Positions 51,976-61,442 are shown, numbered from the stretch's first letter. The stretch: 64,000 bases of DNA from CBDAMZ01 sp965197375 (GCA_965197375.1 CBDAMZ010000010.1:620001-684000), one strand, 5' to 3'. The notes: a model not told the origin generated them from the sequence alone. Numbers and translations are program-made.

Positions 51976-53347
51976 CGAGGAGCTCGCGGGGTTTACTCGC
52001 CCCCAACCGAGCGACCTCCTCCTTGAACACCCTGCCACGCTCGGCGTAGTCGCTGAACATGTCGAGGCTCGCGCACGCCGGTGCCAGCAGCACGGTATCG
52101 CCCGGCCGCGCAAGACCGAACGAGTCGCGTACCGCTTCGCGCATGGTGTCCGCTTCCCGAAAGTCGACCATCTGCCCAAACGCCTCACGAAAAAGTGGCC
52201 GCGCCTCGCCGATTGCGACGACTCTGGCGCTCCGCGCGGCCAGCGGTTCGACCAAGTCAGCCACGTTGCCGCCTTTGAACTGGCCACCCAGAATGACGAT
52301 GAGATCCTGAGGGAAGCTCTCGATCGCCGCCCGCGCCGCCACCAGGTTAGTAGCTTTCGAATCGTTCACGAACCGCACACCGCTGACTTCACCGACGAAC
52401 TCGAGTGTGTGCTCGAGACCGACGAACGACTGGACCGCTCGCGTCATCGCGTCGGCCGGGACGCCTACAATCGTGCCGACGGCAGCCGCAGCAGCCACGT
52501 CACTCAAGAAGTGGCGCCCGGTCAGGCGAACCACGGACAGTGGAATGAGCGGCCGATCGCCATTTGCTGAGCGTCTGGCGACCGCGTCGTCAGTCACCTG
52601 CACGCCTTCATCGAGCTGGGAGGTGACGGCGAACCGAAGGAGACAGGCACGCCCCCGCCGTGCAATCTCGAGCACCCGTGGATCATCCGCGTTAAGAACC
52701 ATCGCGTCGTCGCTTGTCTGGTTCGCAAAGATGCGTGCCTTCGCGTCTGCGTAGGCCTCGAAGCTGGTGTGGCGATCCAGATGATCGGGCGATAGGTTGA
52801 GGCATACCGCGATCCACGGTCGAAACGTCTCGGTCAACTCCAACTGAAAGCTGCTCACCTCGACAACGTGAATCACGTCAGGCGCCGAGTCCTCGACCTG
52901 ACTACTGAGCGCGGTGCCGATGTTGCCTCCTACGACCGTGCGTTGGCCGCCAGCTTCAAGAATCCGCCCCGTGAGCGCGCTTGTCGTCGACTTCCCCTTG
53001 GTACCGGTAACCGCCACGATGCGACCCCGCAGCCAGCGAGCCGCCAGCTCGATTTCGCTAATGACCGGGATGCCCGCCCGCTGTGCCTGCTCCACAACCG
53101 GCAGTCGCGGCGAGACGCCAGGGCTCAACACGATCAGCTCTGCTCTCGCGAGCGTCTCTGGTCGGTGCCCCCCAAGCTCAAGCGCGATGCCAGCTGCGTG
53201 GAGCGACGCCGCGTTATCGACGACGGTGCGCGCCTCGCTGAGCGTCACCCGCGCGCCGCGTCGGACGAGCAGCTCCGCCGCCGCAAGACCGCTACGAGCG
53301 GCGCCAAGCACGACGACCTGCGATCCGGCGACAGAGAACTGATTCAT
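51965..53347 (-). CDS. murD: UDP-N-acetylmuramoylalanine--D-glutamate ligase
   Basis: 460 residues. Adds D-glutamate to UDP-MurNAc-L-Ala. VVVLGAARSGLAAAELL (UDP-binding domain), VTGTKGKSTTSALTGRILEAGG (P-loop), LNLSPDHLDRH, and the C-terminal VNDSKATN and LLAPACASLDMFSDYAERGRVF are diagnostic. It overlaps mraY by 4 nt. The last residues (ASKPRELLGEL) are encoded in the right arm of the inverted-repeat element, so the native C-terminus may have been altered slightly. Confidence 0.97.
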   Translation of the reverse strand: MNQFSVAGSQVVVLGAARSGLAAAELLVRRGARVTLSEARTVVDNAASLHAAGIALELGGHRPETLARAELIVLSPGVSPRLPVVEQAQRAGIPVISEIELAARWLRGRIVAVTGTKGKSTTSALTGRILEAGGQRTVVGGNIGTALSSQVEDSAPDVIHVVEVSSFQLELTETFRPWIAVCLNLSPDHLDRHTSFEAYADAKARIFANQTSDDAMVLNADDPRVLEIARRGRACLLRFAVTSQLDEGVQVTDDAVARRSANGDRPLIPLSVVRLTGRHFLSDVAAAAAVGTIVGVPADAMTRAVQSFVGLEHTLEFVGEVSGVRFVNDSKATNLVAARAAIESFPQDLIVILGGQFKGGNVADLVEPLAARSARVVAIGEARPLFREAFGQMVDFREADTMREAVRDSFGLARPGDTVLLAPACASLDMFSDYAERGRVFKEEVARLGASKPRELLGEL

Positions 53348-54429
53348 CGCAATTTCAGTGTTGTTAAGCTAAACAACGAAAACACCACGGCTGCGATCAG
53401 AAACCGGGCAATCACCTTGGGTTCACTCCATCCAATCAGTTCGCAATGGTGGTGTAGCGGCGCCATCTTGAACACGCGCCGTCCGGTCAGCTTGTACGAC
53501 CCGACCTGAATGACCACAGAAAGCGCCTCGACAACAAACACGGCGCCTACAATCGGTAGCAGTAGCTCCTGTTTGATGAGCAGCGCGACCGTTCCGAGCG
53601 CGCCTCCGAGGGCGAGTGATCCGACGTCGCCCATGAACACCTCGGCCGGGTAAGAGTTGTACCAGAGGAACCCTAATCCGGCGCCGACGAGCGACCCGCA
53701 AAAAATTGTTAGCTCACCGGCCGGTGAGAACCTCACCAGGAGCAAGTAAGCAGCGAACACCGCGTGACCACTCACATACGCTAGTACGGTGAACGCCACG
53801 GCAGCAATCGTGAAGGTGCTAATCGCGAGCCCATCGAGGCCATCCGTGAGGTTCACGGCGTTCGAGGCGGCCACCAACACCAGCACTGCAAATGGGACGT
53901 AAAGCCATCCCAGGTCCGGCGTGAACTGTTTGAAGAACGGAAAGATGAGCTGCGTGTTGTACAGCCCACGTTCACTTAAGTAGAGCAGCGCGAGTCCGAC
54001 CCCGGTGGCGATCACAACCTGTGCGATCAGCTTGGCCCGTGGCCGTAGGCCCAGATGCGATCCACGAAACACCTTGAGGTAGTCATCCACAAACCCGATC
54101 GCCCCGAAGGCAAGGGTCGCCAGCACGGCGGTCCAGATGTAGACATTGGTGAGATCAGCCCAGAGCAAGGTCGGTACGAGGGCAGCAACCAGCACGAGCA
54201 ATCCCCCCATCGTGGGGGTCCCAGCTTTCACATGATGGGTGGCAGGGCCGTCATCTCGAACGATCTGCCCAATCTGAAAGCTTCGCAACTGTCGGATGGC
54301 CCACGGACCCAGCATCAACGTGAACAGAAACGCCGTTAGGCTCGCCGCGGCCGTCCGGAACGTGATGTATTGCGTCACGTTAAGCACGGACAGCTCGGCG
54401 TGCAGCGGGTAGAGTAGGTGATACAGCAT
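53344..54429 (-). CDS. mraY: Phospho-MurNAc-pentapeptide transferase
   Basis: 361 residues with about ten membrane helices. Makes lipid I by moving phospho-MurNAc-pentapeptide to undecaprenyl phosphate. KAGTPTMGGLLVL, FGAIGFVDDYLKV (catalytic D-D), NAVNLTDGLDGLA (third aspartate) and EVFMGDVGSLALGG are all present, along with the late PLHHHCELIGWSEPKV histidine cluster. It overlaps murF by 1 nt and murD by 4 nt. Confidence 0.97.
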   Translation of the reverse strand: MLYHLLYPLHAELSVLNVTQYITFRTAAASLTAFLFTLMLGPWAIRQLRSFQIGQIVRDDGPATHHVKAGTPTMGGLLVLVAALVPTLLWADLTNVYIWTAVLATLAFGAIGFVDDYLKVFRGSHLGLRPRAKLIAQVVIATGVGLALLYLSERGLYNTQLIFPFFKQFTPDLGWLYVPFAVLVLVAASNAVNLTDGLDGLAISTFTIAAVAFTVLAYVSGHAVFAAYLLLVRFSPAGELTIFCGSLVGAGLGFLWYNSYPAEVFMGDVGSLALGGALGTVALLIKQELLLPIVGAVFVVEALSVVIQVGSYKLTGRRVFKMAPLHHHCELIGWSEPKVIARFLIAAVVFSLFSLTTLKLR

Positions 54430-55850
54430 CAGGCGTACTCCGCCTTGAGCCTATCCACGACCAGCTCGGTCCGCATGCCCCGTGACCCCTTGACCAGGAC
54501 AACATCACCGGGCTCGACGACGCGTGACGTAACCTCAGCTGCCACCTCGCTGGTCGGGCAGGTCACGACGGAGTTAGACGACGGACCTGCCTTGCGCGCG
54601 CCCGCCGCCAGTGCTTCCGCGGCCAGGCCTCCAACAGCAATGACAACCGTAAAGCCACCCTCGACGGCCGCGCGCCCACACTCACGGTGCAGGTCGGCTG
54701 AGCGAGCGCCGAGCTCCAACATCTCACCGAGCACCGCGACACGCCGTGCGCATTGAGTTTCCCGAGCGACCGACCGGAGCACGTTGTCGAGCGCGGTCGG
54801 ACTAGAGTTGTACGAGTCGTCCACTACCGTAATGCCACCGGCGAGCCGCACGATCTCACCGCGTCGCGGCGGCGGCGCAAACATGGCTACTTTTTTTAAC
54901 ATTACGTCGAGTGGCACCTGGAACTCGACAGCAACCGCAATCGCTGCCAGCACGTTGGCAATGTTGCCCTCGCCGAGAAGCGCCGTCCGCAGCGCCCCAG
55001 CCCTCCCAGGCGTTCGGATCGATGACTCCGTGCCGTCGAGACCGAGATTCCGAACGCCGGTCGCGCACACGTCTGCCTCGGTGTCGACGCCGAACGTCGA
55101 AACTTTCCCGACGAAGCCGCCGATTCTTGCCATCACACGTGGGTCCGCGGCATTCGCAACGAGCTGGGTGCCCGTTGTGGCCTCCTCGAGAATTTCCGCC
55201 TTGGCGTCAGCGATCGCCTCGATCGATTCGAAAAAGGCTGCGTGTGCCTGGGCCACATTGGTCCAGACGCGCACCTCGGGCTCTGTGATCCGGACCAACT
55301 TACGGATCTCACCCGCGTGACTCATGCCGAATTCGACCACGGCGACCTCCGGTCGATGGCGTAGCTCCAGCAACGAAAGCGGCAGCCCGATGTGGTTGTT
55401 GAGGTTTCCCTCGTTACAAAACACACGGTACCGCGTCGAGACGAACGCCGCTGTAAGCTCTTTGGTAGTCGTCTTTCCCACACTGCCGGTGATCGCCACG
55501 ACGCGAGCGCCAGACCGGCGACGGACGAACCGTGCGAGCAGTTGTAGCGCCTCAGTTGTGTCCCCCACGACGATCGTGATTGGGGTCATCTGACCTCTAG
55601 CGCCACTCACAACCGCCGAGGCATCTGTGACGATCACTCCAACTGCCCCTTTATCCAGCGCGTCCGCCGCGAAGTCGTGTCCATCGAAGCGTTCGCCGCG
55701 AACTGCGAAGAAAAGATCCCCAGGGCTCACCCGTCGGCTGTCGATCGTGAACCCAGTGATCGTGGCGTCGCGTCGACCGGATGCGAGCCGTCCCTCCATA
55801 GCCGCTGCGAGCTCGTCGACTCGGAGCACCAGCGGTCCGTTCTTTGACAC
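54429..55850 (-). CDS. murF: UDP-MurNAc-tripeptide--D-alanyl-D-alanine ligase
   Basis: 473 residues. Adds the D-Ala-D-Ala dipeptide produced by Ddl. DSRRVSPGDLFFAVRGERFDGHDFA (MurF/MurE N-terminal domain), VVAITGSVGKTTTKELTA (P-loop), NNHIGLPLSLL, EFGMSHAGEI and DDSYNSSPTALDNVL with a C-terminal GEMLELG are typical. It starts 6 nt after the murE stop and shares one base with mraY. Confidence 0.97.
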   Translation of the reverse strand: MSKNGPLVLRVDELAAAMEGRLASGRRDATITGFTIDSRRVSPGDLFFAVRGERFDGHDFAADALDKGAVGVIVTDASAVVSGARGQMTPITIVVGDTTEALQLLARFVRRRSGARVVAITGSVGKTTTKELTAAFVSTRYRVFCNEGNLNNHIGLPLSLLELRHRPEVAVVEFGMSHAGEIRKLVRITEPEVRVWTNVAQAHAAFFESIEAIADAKAEILEEATTGTQLVANAADPRVMARIGGFVGKVSTFGVDTEADVCATGVRNLGLDGTESSIRTPGRAGALRTALLGEGNIANVLAAIAVAVEFQVPLDVMLKKVAMFAPPPRRGEIVRLAGGITVVDDSYNSSPTALDNVLRSVARETQCARRVAVLGEMLELGARSADLHRECGRAAVEGGFTVVIAVGGLAAEALAAGARKAGPSSNSVVTCPTSEVAAEVTSRVVEPGDVVLVKGSRGMRTELVVDRLKAEYA

Positions 55851-55856
55851 GTTGCC

Positions 55857-57344
55857 TCATCCCACTCGCGAGCCGGTCCGTCGCCTCGACAGCTCCTCAC
55901 GGGCCACCGACGCGTCCTCGAACGGCAGGGCGCGAGTACCGGTCAGCTGGTAGCGCTCATGCCCCTTGCCGGCAATAACGACGAGATCCCCGGGGTGGGC
56001 CTCACGGATGGCCCACTCGATGGCCTCAGCTCGGCCGGCGATAGACAGCCAGGGAGTGTCTTCGGGATGACCGAGGCCGCGCTCGATGTCCGTGATGATG
56101 CCGAGTGGGTCCTCCGAGCGGGGATTGTCAGACGTGATCACCACCAGGTCACTGAGGCGCGCAGCCACGGCACCCATTAGCGGTCGTTTCGTTCGGTCGC
56201 GATCACCTCCACATCCAAACACGGTGATGACCCGCCCGACGCTGAGTGATTTCACGGTCTCGAGGAGGTTACGCAGCGCATCATCGGTGTGCGCGTAATC
56301 GACAATGACCGCGACATCGTCGCTATTATCGGAGACGGCCTGCAAGCGGCCAGGCACCACGGCCAGAGCGGCCACGCCCTGCTCAATGGCTCGGAACGGA
56401 AGATCGAGCGCCGCGCACACCGTGACCGCGGCGAGAATGTTGTAAGCATTGCCACGACCCAGCAGGCGGGATCGGAGACGCAGGGACCCCTGGGTTAGCT
56501 GGGTGCCAAGCGTGATTCCATCTAACGAAAAATCGAGGTGGTTCGGTACGACATCCGCCTGGCTGTCGATGGCGTACGTAATTGGCTTGGCGACCAGGCT
56601 TATCAATGCCGGCGCGCGTGGATCGTCGGCATTGATGACAACTGGCGACTCGTTCGGCAGTCCGTCGAAAAGGCGCTGCTTGGCCTGGAAATACCGCGTC
56701 ATGTCGCCGTGGAAGTCGAGGTGATCTCGAGTCAGGTTGGTGTAGACTGCGGCGCCAAACCTGATTCGGTCGGCGCGCTTCAGTGCGAGCGCATGCGACG
56801 ACACCTCCATTACGCACGCCCGACAGCCTCGCTCGACCATCTGGCGTAGTAGTGCTTGAAGTTCAGGTGCCTCCGGCGTCGTTCGCGTTGCCGGCCATTC
56901 CTCCCCCGCGATTCGATACGCGACTGAGCCGATGCGGCCACTCGGAATGCCGGCGTGCTCGAGGATCGACTCGATAAGGTACGTTGTAGTGGTCTTGCCA
57001 TTAGTGCCGGTCGTGCCTACGACCAGGAGCTCGTGGCTTGGGTCCCCGTAAAAAGTCGCTGCCAGAGCCGCGAGCGCTGCTCGCGCATCTGGCACGGTGA
57101 CCCACGGCCTGCCGTACGCCGAGGGGGGCTCGGTCTCGGCCACGATCGCGCTCGCCCCGCGGCCACGCGCATCGTCTGCGAAGGCGGTGCCGTCGAAATG
57201 CTCTCCTTTCAAGGCAACAAACAGCCCGCCTTTCTCGATTTCGCGAGAGTCGCAGGCAATATCTGTGACGACGGCGTCACGTGCAGTCGCCGGAAGGGCG
57301 GCAGTAATGCCGGCGCCGTGGACTAACTCATGGAGCGTCATCAT
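55857..57344 (-). CDS. murE: UDP-MurNAc-L-alanyl-D-glutamate--diamino acid ligase
   Basis: 495 residues from ATG 57344 (ATG-ATG); in-frame ATG 57359 and GTG 57365 lie further inside the ftsI end. Adds the third amino acid, usually meso-diaminopimelate. ACDSREIEKGGLFVALKGEHFDG, VVGTTGTNGKTTTTYLIESIL (P-loop), EVSSHALALKR, YTNLTRDHLDFHGDM and GCGGDRDRTKRPLMG are present, and ITSDNPRSEDPLGI matches the D-N-P-R signature of DAP-specific MurE (lysine enzymes have D-D/N-P-A). Diaminopimelate is therefore the likely substrate, consistent with a diderm. Overlaps ftsI by 17 nt. Confidence 0.97.
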   Translation of the reverse strand: MMTLHELVHGAGITAALPATARDAVVTDIACDSREIEKGGLFVALKGEHFDGTAFADDARGRGASAIVAETEPPSAYGRPWVTVPDARAALAALAATFYGDPSHELLVVGTTGTNGKTTTTYLIESILEHAGIPSGRIGSVAYRIAGEEWPATRTTPEAPELQALLRQMVERGCRACVMEVSSHALALKRADRIRFGAAVYTNLTRDHLDFHGDMTRYFQAKQRLFDGLPNESPVVINADDPRAPALISLVAKPITYAIDSQADVVPNHLDFSLDGITLGTQLTQGSLRLRSRLLGRGNAYNILAAVTVCAALDLPFRAIEQGVAALAVVPGRLQAVSDNSDDVAVIVDYAHTDDALRNLLETVKSLSVGRVITVFGCGGDRDRTKRPLMGAVAARLSDLVVITSDNPRSEDPLGIITDIERGLGHPEDTPWLSIAGRAEAIEWAIREAHPGDLVVIAGKGHERYQLTGTRALPFEDASVAREELSRRRTGSRVG

Positions 57345-59472
57345 GGGCCGCTGCGACATCGCCACTGGTCGCGTGTTGCGCGGAGCCAGGGTGGGGCGGG
57401 TATCTCTGCAACCAGGCCGTAGCTGTAGCGCCGCGGTCGATCGGCACGCCTAGATCTGGGTCGTGCCGCCGCACAAAGCCGTCCCCCACGAGCCGCACGC
57501 GCACGCCTAGCCGGCCTACCACTTCCAGCGCCTCCCGTGCGCTCAGGCCACGGAGATCAGGCATCAGCCCGCTCGCGGAGCTCGCGTCGGCTGGGTTCAT
57601 TACCGCCGGCGCTTGTGTTCGAGTCGAGGCCGGTACCGCAATCGGCTCGGTCTGACGCGACACGAGGGCCACCGAACGCCGGTTGACCGTCGGTGGCACG
57701 GCAAGATGCCGGAGTGCCGCCTCCGCAACGCGGCGAAAGATCGGCGCCGCCACCGCGCCGCCGTAGAAACTGTCCCCGCCGGGTGTGTCGATCATCACCA
57801 AAATCGTCAGGACGGGCGCCCGCGACGGCACGAACCCGACGAACGACGCGATGTGGTTGGTATTGGAGTACTTGCCCCCGATCAATTTCTGCGATGTACC
57901 GGTCTTCCCCGCCACCGTGTATCCGGGGATCTGAGCGGCGCGACCCGTGCCGCGCTCGACAACCGCCTCCATGATGGCCGTCAGCTCGGCAGCGGTGTCG
58001 ACGGAGATCGCCCGTCTGATCACCCGGCGTGGGACCTCGGCCCGTACGCCGTTCCGGATCACCGCTCGGACGACCCTCGGCTCCAACACTTCGCCGCCGT
58101 TGGCGATCGCGGCCACCGCCGCCACCATCTGCAGCGGCGTGACCGATACCTGATAGCCCATCGCGACTGACGCCAACGCGCTGTCATCCAGCTCAGAGGG
58201 ATTCCACACGATGCCTGGACTCTCGGCTGGGAAATCTCGGGTGAGGACCTGGCCGAAACCAAAACGGCGGACGTAGCGGCTGAGCCGCTCCGGGCCCAGC
58301 CGTAGGCCGATCTTGATAGCCCCGACGTTGCTCGACTTGACGATGACGTCGGTGACCGACAGCGTGCCATACAAGTCCACATCGTTGATCTGACGACGAC
58401 CGAAGCGGATCATTCCGCGGCTGACGTCGATCGGCTCGTCGCGTTGAACCACCTGTTCTTCGAATGCCGCCGCGGCGGTCACGACCTTAAACGTCGATCC
58501 CGGCTCGTAGATATCCTGAATCGCGCGGTTCCGCCTGGCATGCTGCGAGGCTTCGGCGAAAATATTCGGGTTAAAGGTCGGCTCGCTCGCCAACGCGAGC
58601 ACCTCGCCTGTGTGAGCATCGAGCATGACGAGGGTTCCAGCGGTCGCCGCATGCTCGCGCACGCCGGCGTGAAGTTCACGCTCGGCGATGTGCTGCAGGT
58701 ACTTGTCGATCGTCAGCTCGACCGCGGCCCCGGCCGTTGGAGGCCGTTCGATGCGGCTGAACGCCTGGTGCCGCGCGTCGGTCTGGATGAGAACCTTCCC
58801 TGGCCGCCCGCTGATTTCGTCGTCGTACGTCGATTCGATCCCGCTGAGGCCCTGGTTGTCGATGCCGACGTACCCGAGCACGTGCGCTGCCAGCTCTTTG
58901 TTGGGATAGTACCGACGGTTCTCCTTCAGGAAGCCGACGCCCTCACGTCCCAGCTCTGCCACCCGACGGGCTTCGTCGGGTGACACCTGGCGCCGCACAT
59001 AGGCGAAGGCGCGCGGCTGCCGCAGGCGGCGCTCGATTGTCGCGCGGTGTTCCGCCGTGCACGCGTCGAGGGCGTCGCACAGTTCAGCCGCAGTACTGGC
59101 CGCTTCGTCGATCGCGGCCGGAACTGCATAGATGGTGTCTGCATCCACGCTATAAGCGAGCACGCGACCATCGCGGTCGAGTAGCTCGCCCCGCTTGGGA
59201 TGAATGGGAATCGTTCGCAGTTGTTGGCGCTCCGCGCGTGCGACGAGATCGTCATGTTGAAAAATCTGCAAATAGACCAACCGGGCTTCGATGCCGGTGG
59301 CCCAGAGCGCTAGTAACATGCCTGCAACGATCAGACGCCTTCGGATGGTCTGCCGCCAGTCGATCTCCCCGACAGGGCGCCCGCTGTGAGCCGGACGCCG
59401 ACCGGGACGCATGCGACCTAGCTTCCAGGCCAGACGAAGTCGACGACGTCTGCCCGTCGGTTCCGCTACCAC
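57328..59472 (-). CDS. ftsI: Septal penicillin-binding protein (PBP2x/FtsI type) with PASTA domain
   Basis: 714 residues. A basic cytosolic N-terminus, one membrane helix (about 45-66), the PBP dimerisation domain (HPKRGELLDRDGRVLAYS), then the transpeptidase domain: EPGSTFKVVTAA (S-x-x-K), VKSSNVGAIK (S-x-N), and VAGKTGTSQK (K-T-G). Near the C-terminus, MPDLRGLSAREALEVVGRLG is a single PASTA repeat, as in PBP2x or SpoVD rather than E. coli FtsI. It cross-links septal peptidoglycan with FtsW. It follows ftsL by 7 nt. Confidence 0.95.
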   Translation of the reverse strand: MVAEPTGRRRRLRLAWKLGRMRPGRRPAHSGRPVGEIDWRQTIRRRLIVAGMLLALWATGIEARLVYLQIFQHDDLVARAERQQLRTIPIHPKRGELLDRDGRVLAYSVDADTIYAVPAAIDEAASTAAELCDALDACTAEHRATIERRLRQPRAFAYVRRQVSPDEARRVAELGREGVGFLKENRRYYPNKELAAHVLGYVGIDNQGLSGIESTYDDEISGRPGKVLIQTDARHQAFSRIERPPTAGAAVELTIDKYLQHIAERELHAGVREHAATAGTLVMLDAHTGEVLALASEPTFNPNIFAEASQHARRNRAIQDIYEPGSTFKVVTAAAAFEEQVVQRDEPIDVSRGMIRFGRRQINDVDLYGTLSVTDVIVKSSNVGAIKIGLRLGPERLSRYVRRFGFGQVLTRDFPAESPGIVWNPSELDDSALASVAMGYQVSVTPLQMVAAVAAIANGGEVLEPRVVRAVIRNGVRAEVPRRVIRRAISVDTAAELTAIMEAVVERGTGRAAQIPGYTVAGKTGTSQKLIGGKYSNTNHIASFVGFVPSRAPVLTILVMIDTPGGDSFYGGAVAAPIFRRVAEAALRHLAVPPTVNRRSVALVSRQTEPIAVPASTRTQAPAVMNPADASSASGLMPDLRGLSAREALEVVGRLGVRVRLVGDGFVRRHDPDLGVPIDRGATATAWLQRYPPHPGSAQHATSGDVAAAHDDAP

Positions 59473-59479
59473 ACTGCTC

Positions 59480-59872
59480 CTACCGAGTCGCTACCACCGA
59501 CCGATCCGGGGCCGGTGAGGAAACAACACGCTCGATCACTACTGCCTCGTGTCCGGTGGGTGCCACGAGCCCCAGCTGTTCGGTGGCGATGCGTTCGATT
59601 CGCTTCGGTGACCGCAGTGTCTCGATCTCCAGCCGGAGGTGACGGTTAATCTCAAGCTCCAGGGCACGCTCCTGTTTCATCTGCTCAAGACGATACCCAT
59701 GCTGCAGTAACTCAAAGTGTTGCCACGCCGAAAACAGCAGTACCGAGACGAGGGAAATACCGATCAAGAGTGACCGCCACAATTCTCGCTGTCGCACCTG
59801 ATCGACTTCCCGCACGATCGGGTTGTTGCGAATGTCCTTCTTGATGACGTACTCGAAATTTTCGCGCGTCAT
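59480..59872 (-). CDS. ftsL: Cell division protein FtsL
   Basis: 130 residues. A cytosolic head (about 1-33), one membrane helix (about 34-52), then a periplasmic coiled coil (LEQMKQERALELEINRHLRLEIETLRSPKRIERIATEQLG in family style) ending with the 'A-x-x-x-L-G-L-V-x-P' pattern. FtsL pairs with FtsB and FtsQ to activate FtsWI. Identification rests on size, topology and place between rsmH and ftsI, because FtsL sequences are poorly conserved. It overlaps rsmH by 4 nt. Confidence 0.85.
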   Translation of the reverse strand: MTRENFEYVIKKDIRNNPIVREVDQVRQRELWRSLLIGISLVSVLLFSAWQHFELLQHGYRLEQMKQERALELEINRHLRLEIETLRSPKRIERIATEQLGLVAPTGHEAVVIERVVSSPAPDRSVVATR

Positions 59873-60783
59873 GGCAGCCTCTCAGCCACACGAAGCTTGG
59901 CGCTTCGCGCGCGTGGGTTTCGAGCGATCTCGTCAGTGCCGGGTCGAAGTGGACGCTTGGTCAGCACGCGTACGCCAGCCTCACTTCTCCGATCCAGACC
60001 CCGCAGGGCGTACTTGACGATGCGATCCTCGAGCGAGTGGAAGGTGATGACCGCGAGCCGAGCCCCGGCGTGTAGGTGGCGAGCGAGCGCCACGAGGAAT
60101 GTATCCAATCCTTCGAGCTCCTGATTGACCCAGATTCTCAGTGCCTGAAACGTCCGAGTCGCCGGGTCAATCCGCTCCCAGCCACGCCTGGGTACCGCAC
60201 TGCGAACGACGGCCGCCAACTGGCCGGTGGACGTTAAAGGGTGACGCCGGCGCGAGTCGATGATGGCGCGCGCGATGCGGCGGGCGTGACGATCTTCACC
60301 GTAGCGAAAGATGATGTCCGCCAGCGTCGTCTCCGATACCCCCTGTAGAACCTCGGCAACTGTCGGCCCGGCCGAACGGTCCATCCGCATATCAAGTGGC
60401 TCGTTTCGCCGGAAACTGAAACCCCGCCCTTCCGATTCGAGCTGGATCGACGACATGCCAAGATCGGCTAACGCTCCGTCGACCTGTACGATGCCACGCT
60501 CGTCCAACACTTCGTCGAGTCGCCTGAAGTCGGCGTGGACGAGCTCGGTGCGCGCCTGCCATGGGGCAAGCGCCCGAGCTGCAAGATGCAGTGCCTCGCG
60601 ATCCCGGTCGAAACCCAGCACGCGGTCGGCACCGCCTTCCAGCAGCACTCGAGCATGACCACCGGCACCGACCGTGCAGTCGACGAACAAACCACCACGA
60701 GCGGGTTTGAGCATCGCTACGACCTCGGTTGTCATGACCGGCTCATGCACCGGAGTCCTCGTGACCTGTCGATCCGATTCCAC
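59869..60783 (-). CDS. rsmH: 16S rRNA (cytosine-1402-N4)-methyltransferase
   Basis: 304 residues. SAM-dependent methyltransferase modifying the ribosomal P site. HEPVMTTEVVAML opening, FVDCTVGAGGHARVLLEGG (SAM-binding motif I), VDGALADLGMSSIQLESEGRGFSFR, EPLDMRMD, and LAVITFHSLEDRIVKYALR are all diagnostic for MraW/RsmH. It shares one base with the mraZ stop and overlaps ftsL, in the invariant mraZ-rsmH-ftsL order. Confidence 0.97.
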   Translation of the reverse strand: MESDRQVTRTPVHEPVMTTEVVAMLKPARGGLFVDCTVGAGGHARVLLEGGADRVLGFDRDREALHLAARALAPWQARTELVHADFRRLDEVLDERGIVQVDGALADLGMSSIQLESEGRGFSFRRNEPLDMRMDRSAGPTVAEVLQGVSETTLADIIFRYGEDRHARRIARAIIDSRRRHPLTSTGQLAAVVRSAVPRRGWERIDPATRTFQALRIWVNQELEGLDTFLVALARHLHAGARLAVITFHSLEDRIVKYALRGLDRRSEAGVRVLTKRPLRPGTDEIARNPRARSAKLRVAERLP

Positions 60784-61223
60784 TAGATTCCGAACCCCGC
60801 CAGCGCGCGAGCATCCTCATCCGTGTACGGCTCACGTTCGAGACGCGCGAGAAATCGGTCGTGGTTCCAGACTTCTAGGTGGTCATAGTGACCGAACACG
60901 TCAACTTCGCCGACCATGCCAGCCGATTCACGGAGCCGCGCATGAATCGACACTCGGCCCTGCTTGTCGAGCTCTGCCGGCTGCCCGAAGAAGTTGACCC
61001 GGTCGAAGAACTTGCCGCGCGAGGGGTGGGTTGAAGGCACGCGAGCAAGCTTCTCCTCAATGTCGATCCACACCGGCGTTGGGTAGATACGGACCGACTC
61101 ACCAGCCAAGCTGGTTACGAACAGACCATCACCGTGCTTCTCCTCGACCAGGACTCTGAAGGCAGTCGGGATCTTGAGTCGCCCCTTGCCATCGATTTTT
61201 GCGGCGAAGTTCCCTCGAAGCAC
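60783..61223 (-). CDS. mraZ: Transcriptional regulator MraZ
   Basis: 146 residues from GTG 61223, chosen because it gives the canonical start LRGNFAAKIDGKGRLKIP and has GGAG 7 nt upstream; the longer open frame would run through the promoter. Two AbrB-type SpoVT repeats are present: FAAKIDGKGRLKIPTAFR (about 5-22) and a second around AELDKQGRVSIHARLRE (about 85-101). MraZ forms a ring-shaped DNA-binding oligomer that represses the dcw operon in well-studied species. Its probable operator lies immediately upstream. Confidence 0.95.
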   Translation of the reverse strand: MLRGNFAAKIDGKGRLKIPTAFRVLVEEKHGDGLFVTSLAGESVRIYPTPVWIDIEEKLARVPSTHPSRGKFFDRVNFFGQPAELDKQGRVSIHARLRESAGMVGEVDVFGHYDHLEVWNHDRFLARLEREPYTDEDARALAGFGI

Positions 61224-61230
61224 CTCAACA

Positions 61231-61255
61231 CTCCATTTTGGTCCAAAAAAACCCA
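61231..61255 (-). promoter_or_regulatory. MraZ operator: three TGGR boxes at 10-bp spacing
   Basis: On the minus strand TGGG (61252-61255), TGGA (61242-61245) and TGGA (61232-61235) are repeated every 10 bp. MraZ is known to bind direct TGGG-type repeats separated by about one helical turn upstream of mraZ, and this array has that geometry. Box 1 overlaps the expected transcription start and box 3 overlaps the mraZ ribosome binding site. Confidence 0.75.
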
Positions 61256-61259
61256 CATC

Positions 61260-61289
61260 ATCGTAGGCAACGCTCAGAGGCCTTGTCAA
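61260..61289 (-). promoter_or_regulatory. Promoter of the dcw cluster
   Basis: A perfect TTGACA -35 (61284-61289) is spaced 18 bp from a TACGAT -10 (61260-61265). Transcription should start near 61253, inside the first MraZ box, giving a leader of about 30 nt. Confidence 0.7.
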
Positions 61290-61442
61290 CCGCAAAATCT
61301 TCAGATTCAATGAATTACGTTAGAATTTTCTTCTCTTGCTTGCCAGGCTACGAGCAGGTTGCAGTAGTGGCGTGCAGGGTTACAAGTCAGGCGTTCGGAG
61401 TACCCCACAGAGATATTCTTGTGGCGCGCCCGACTCGGGACA

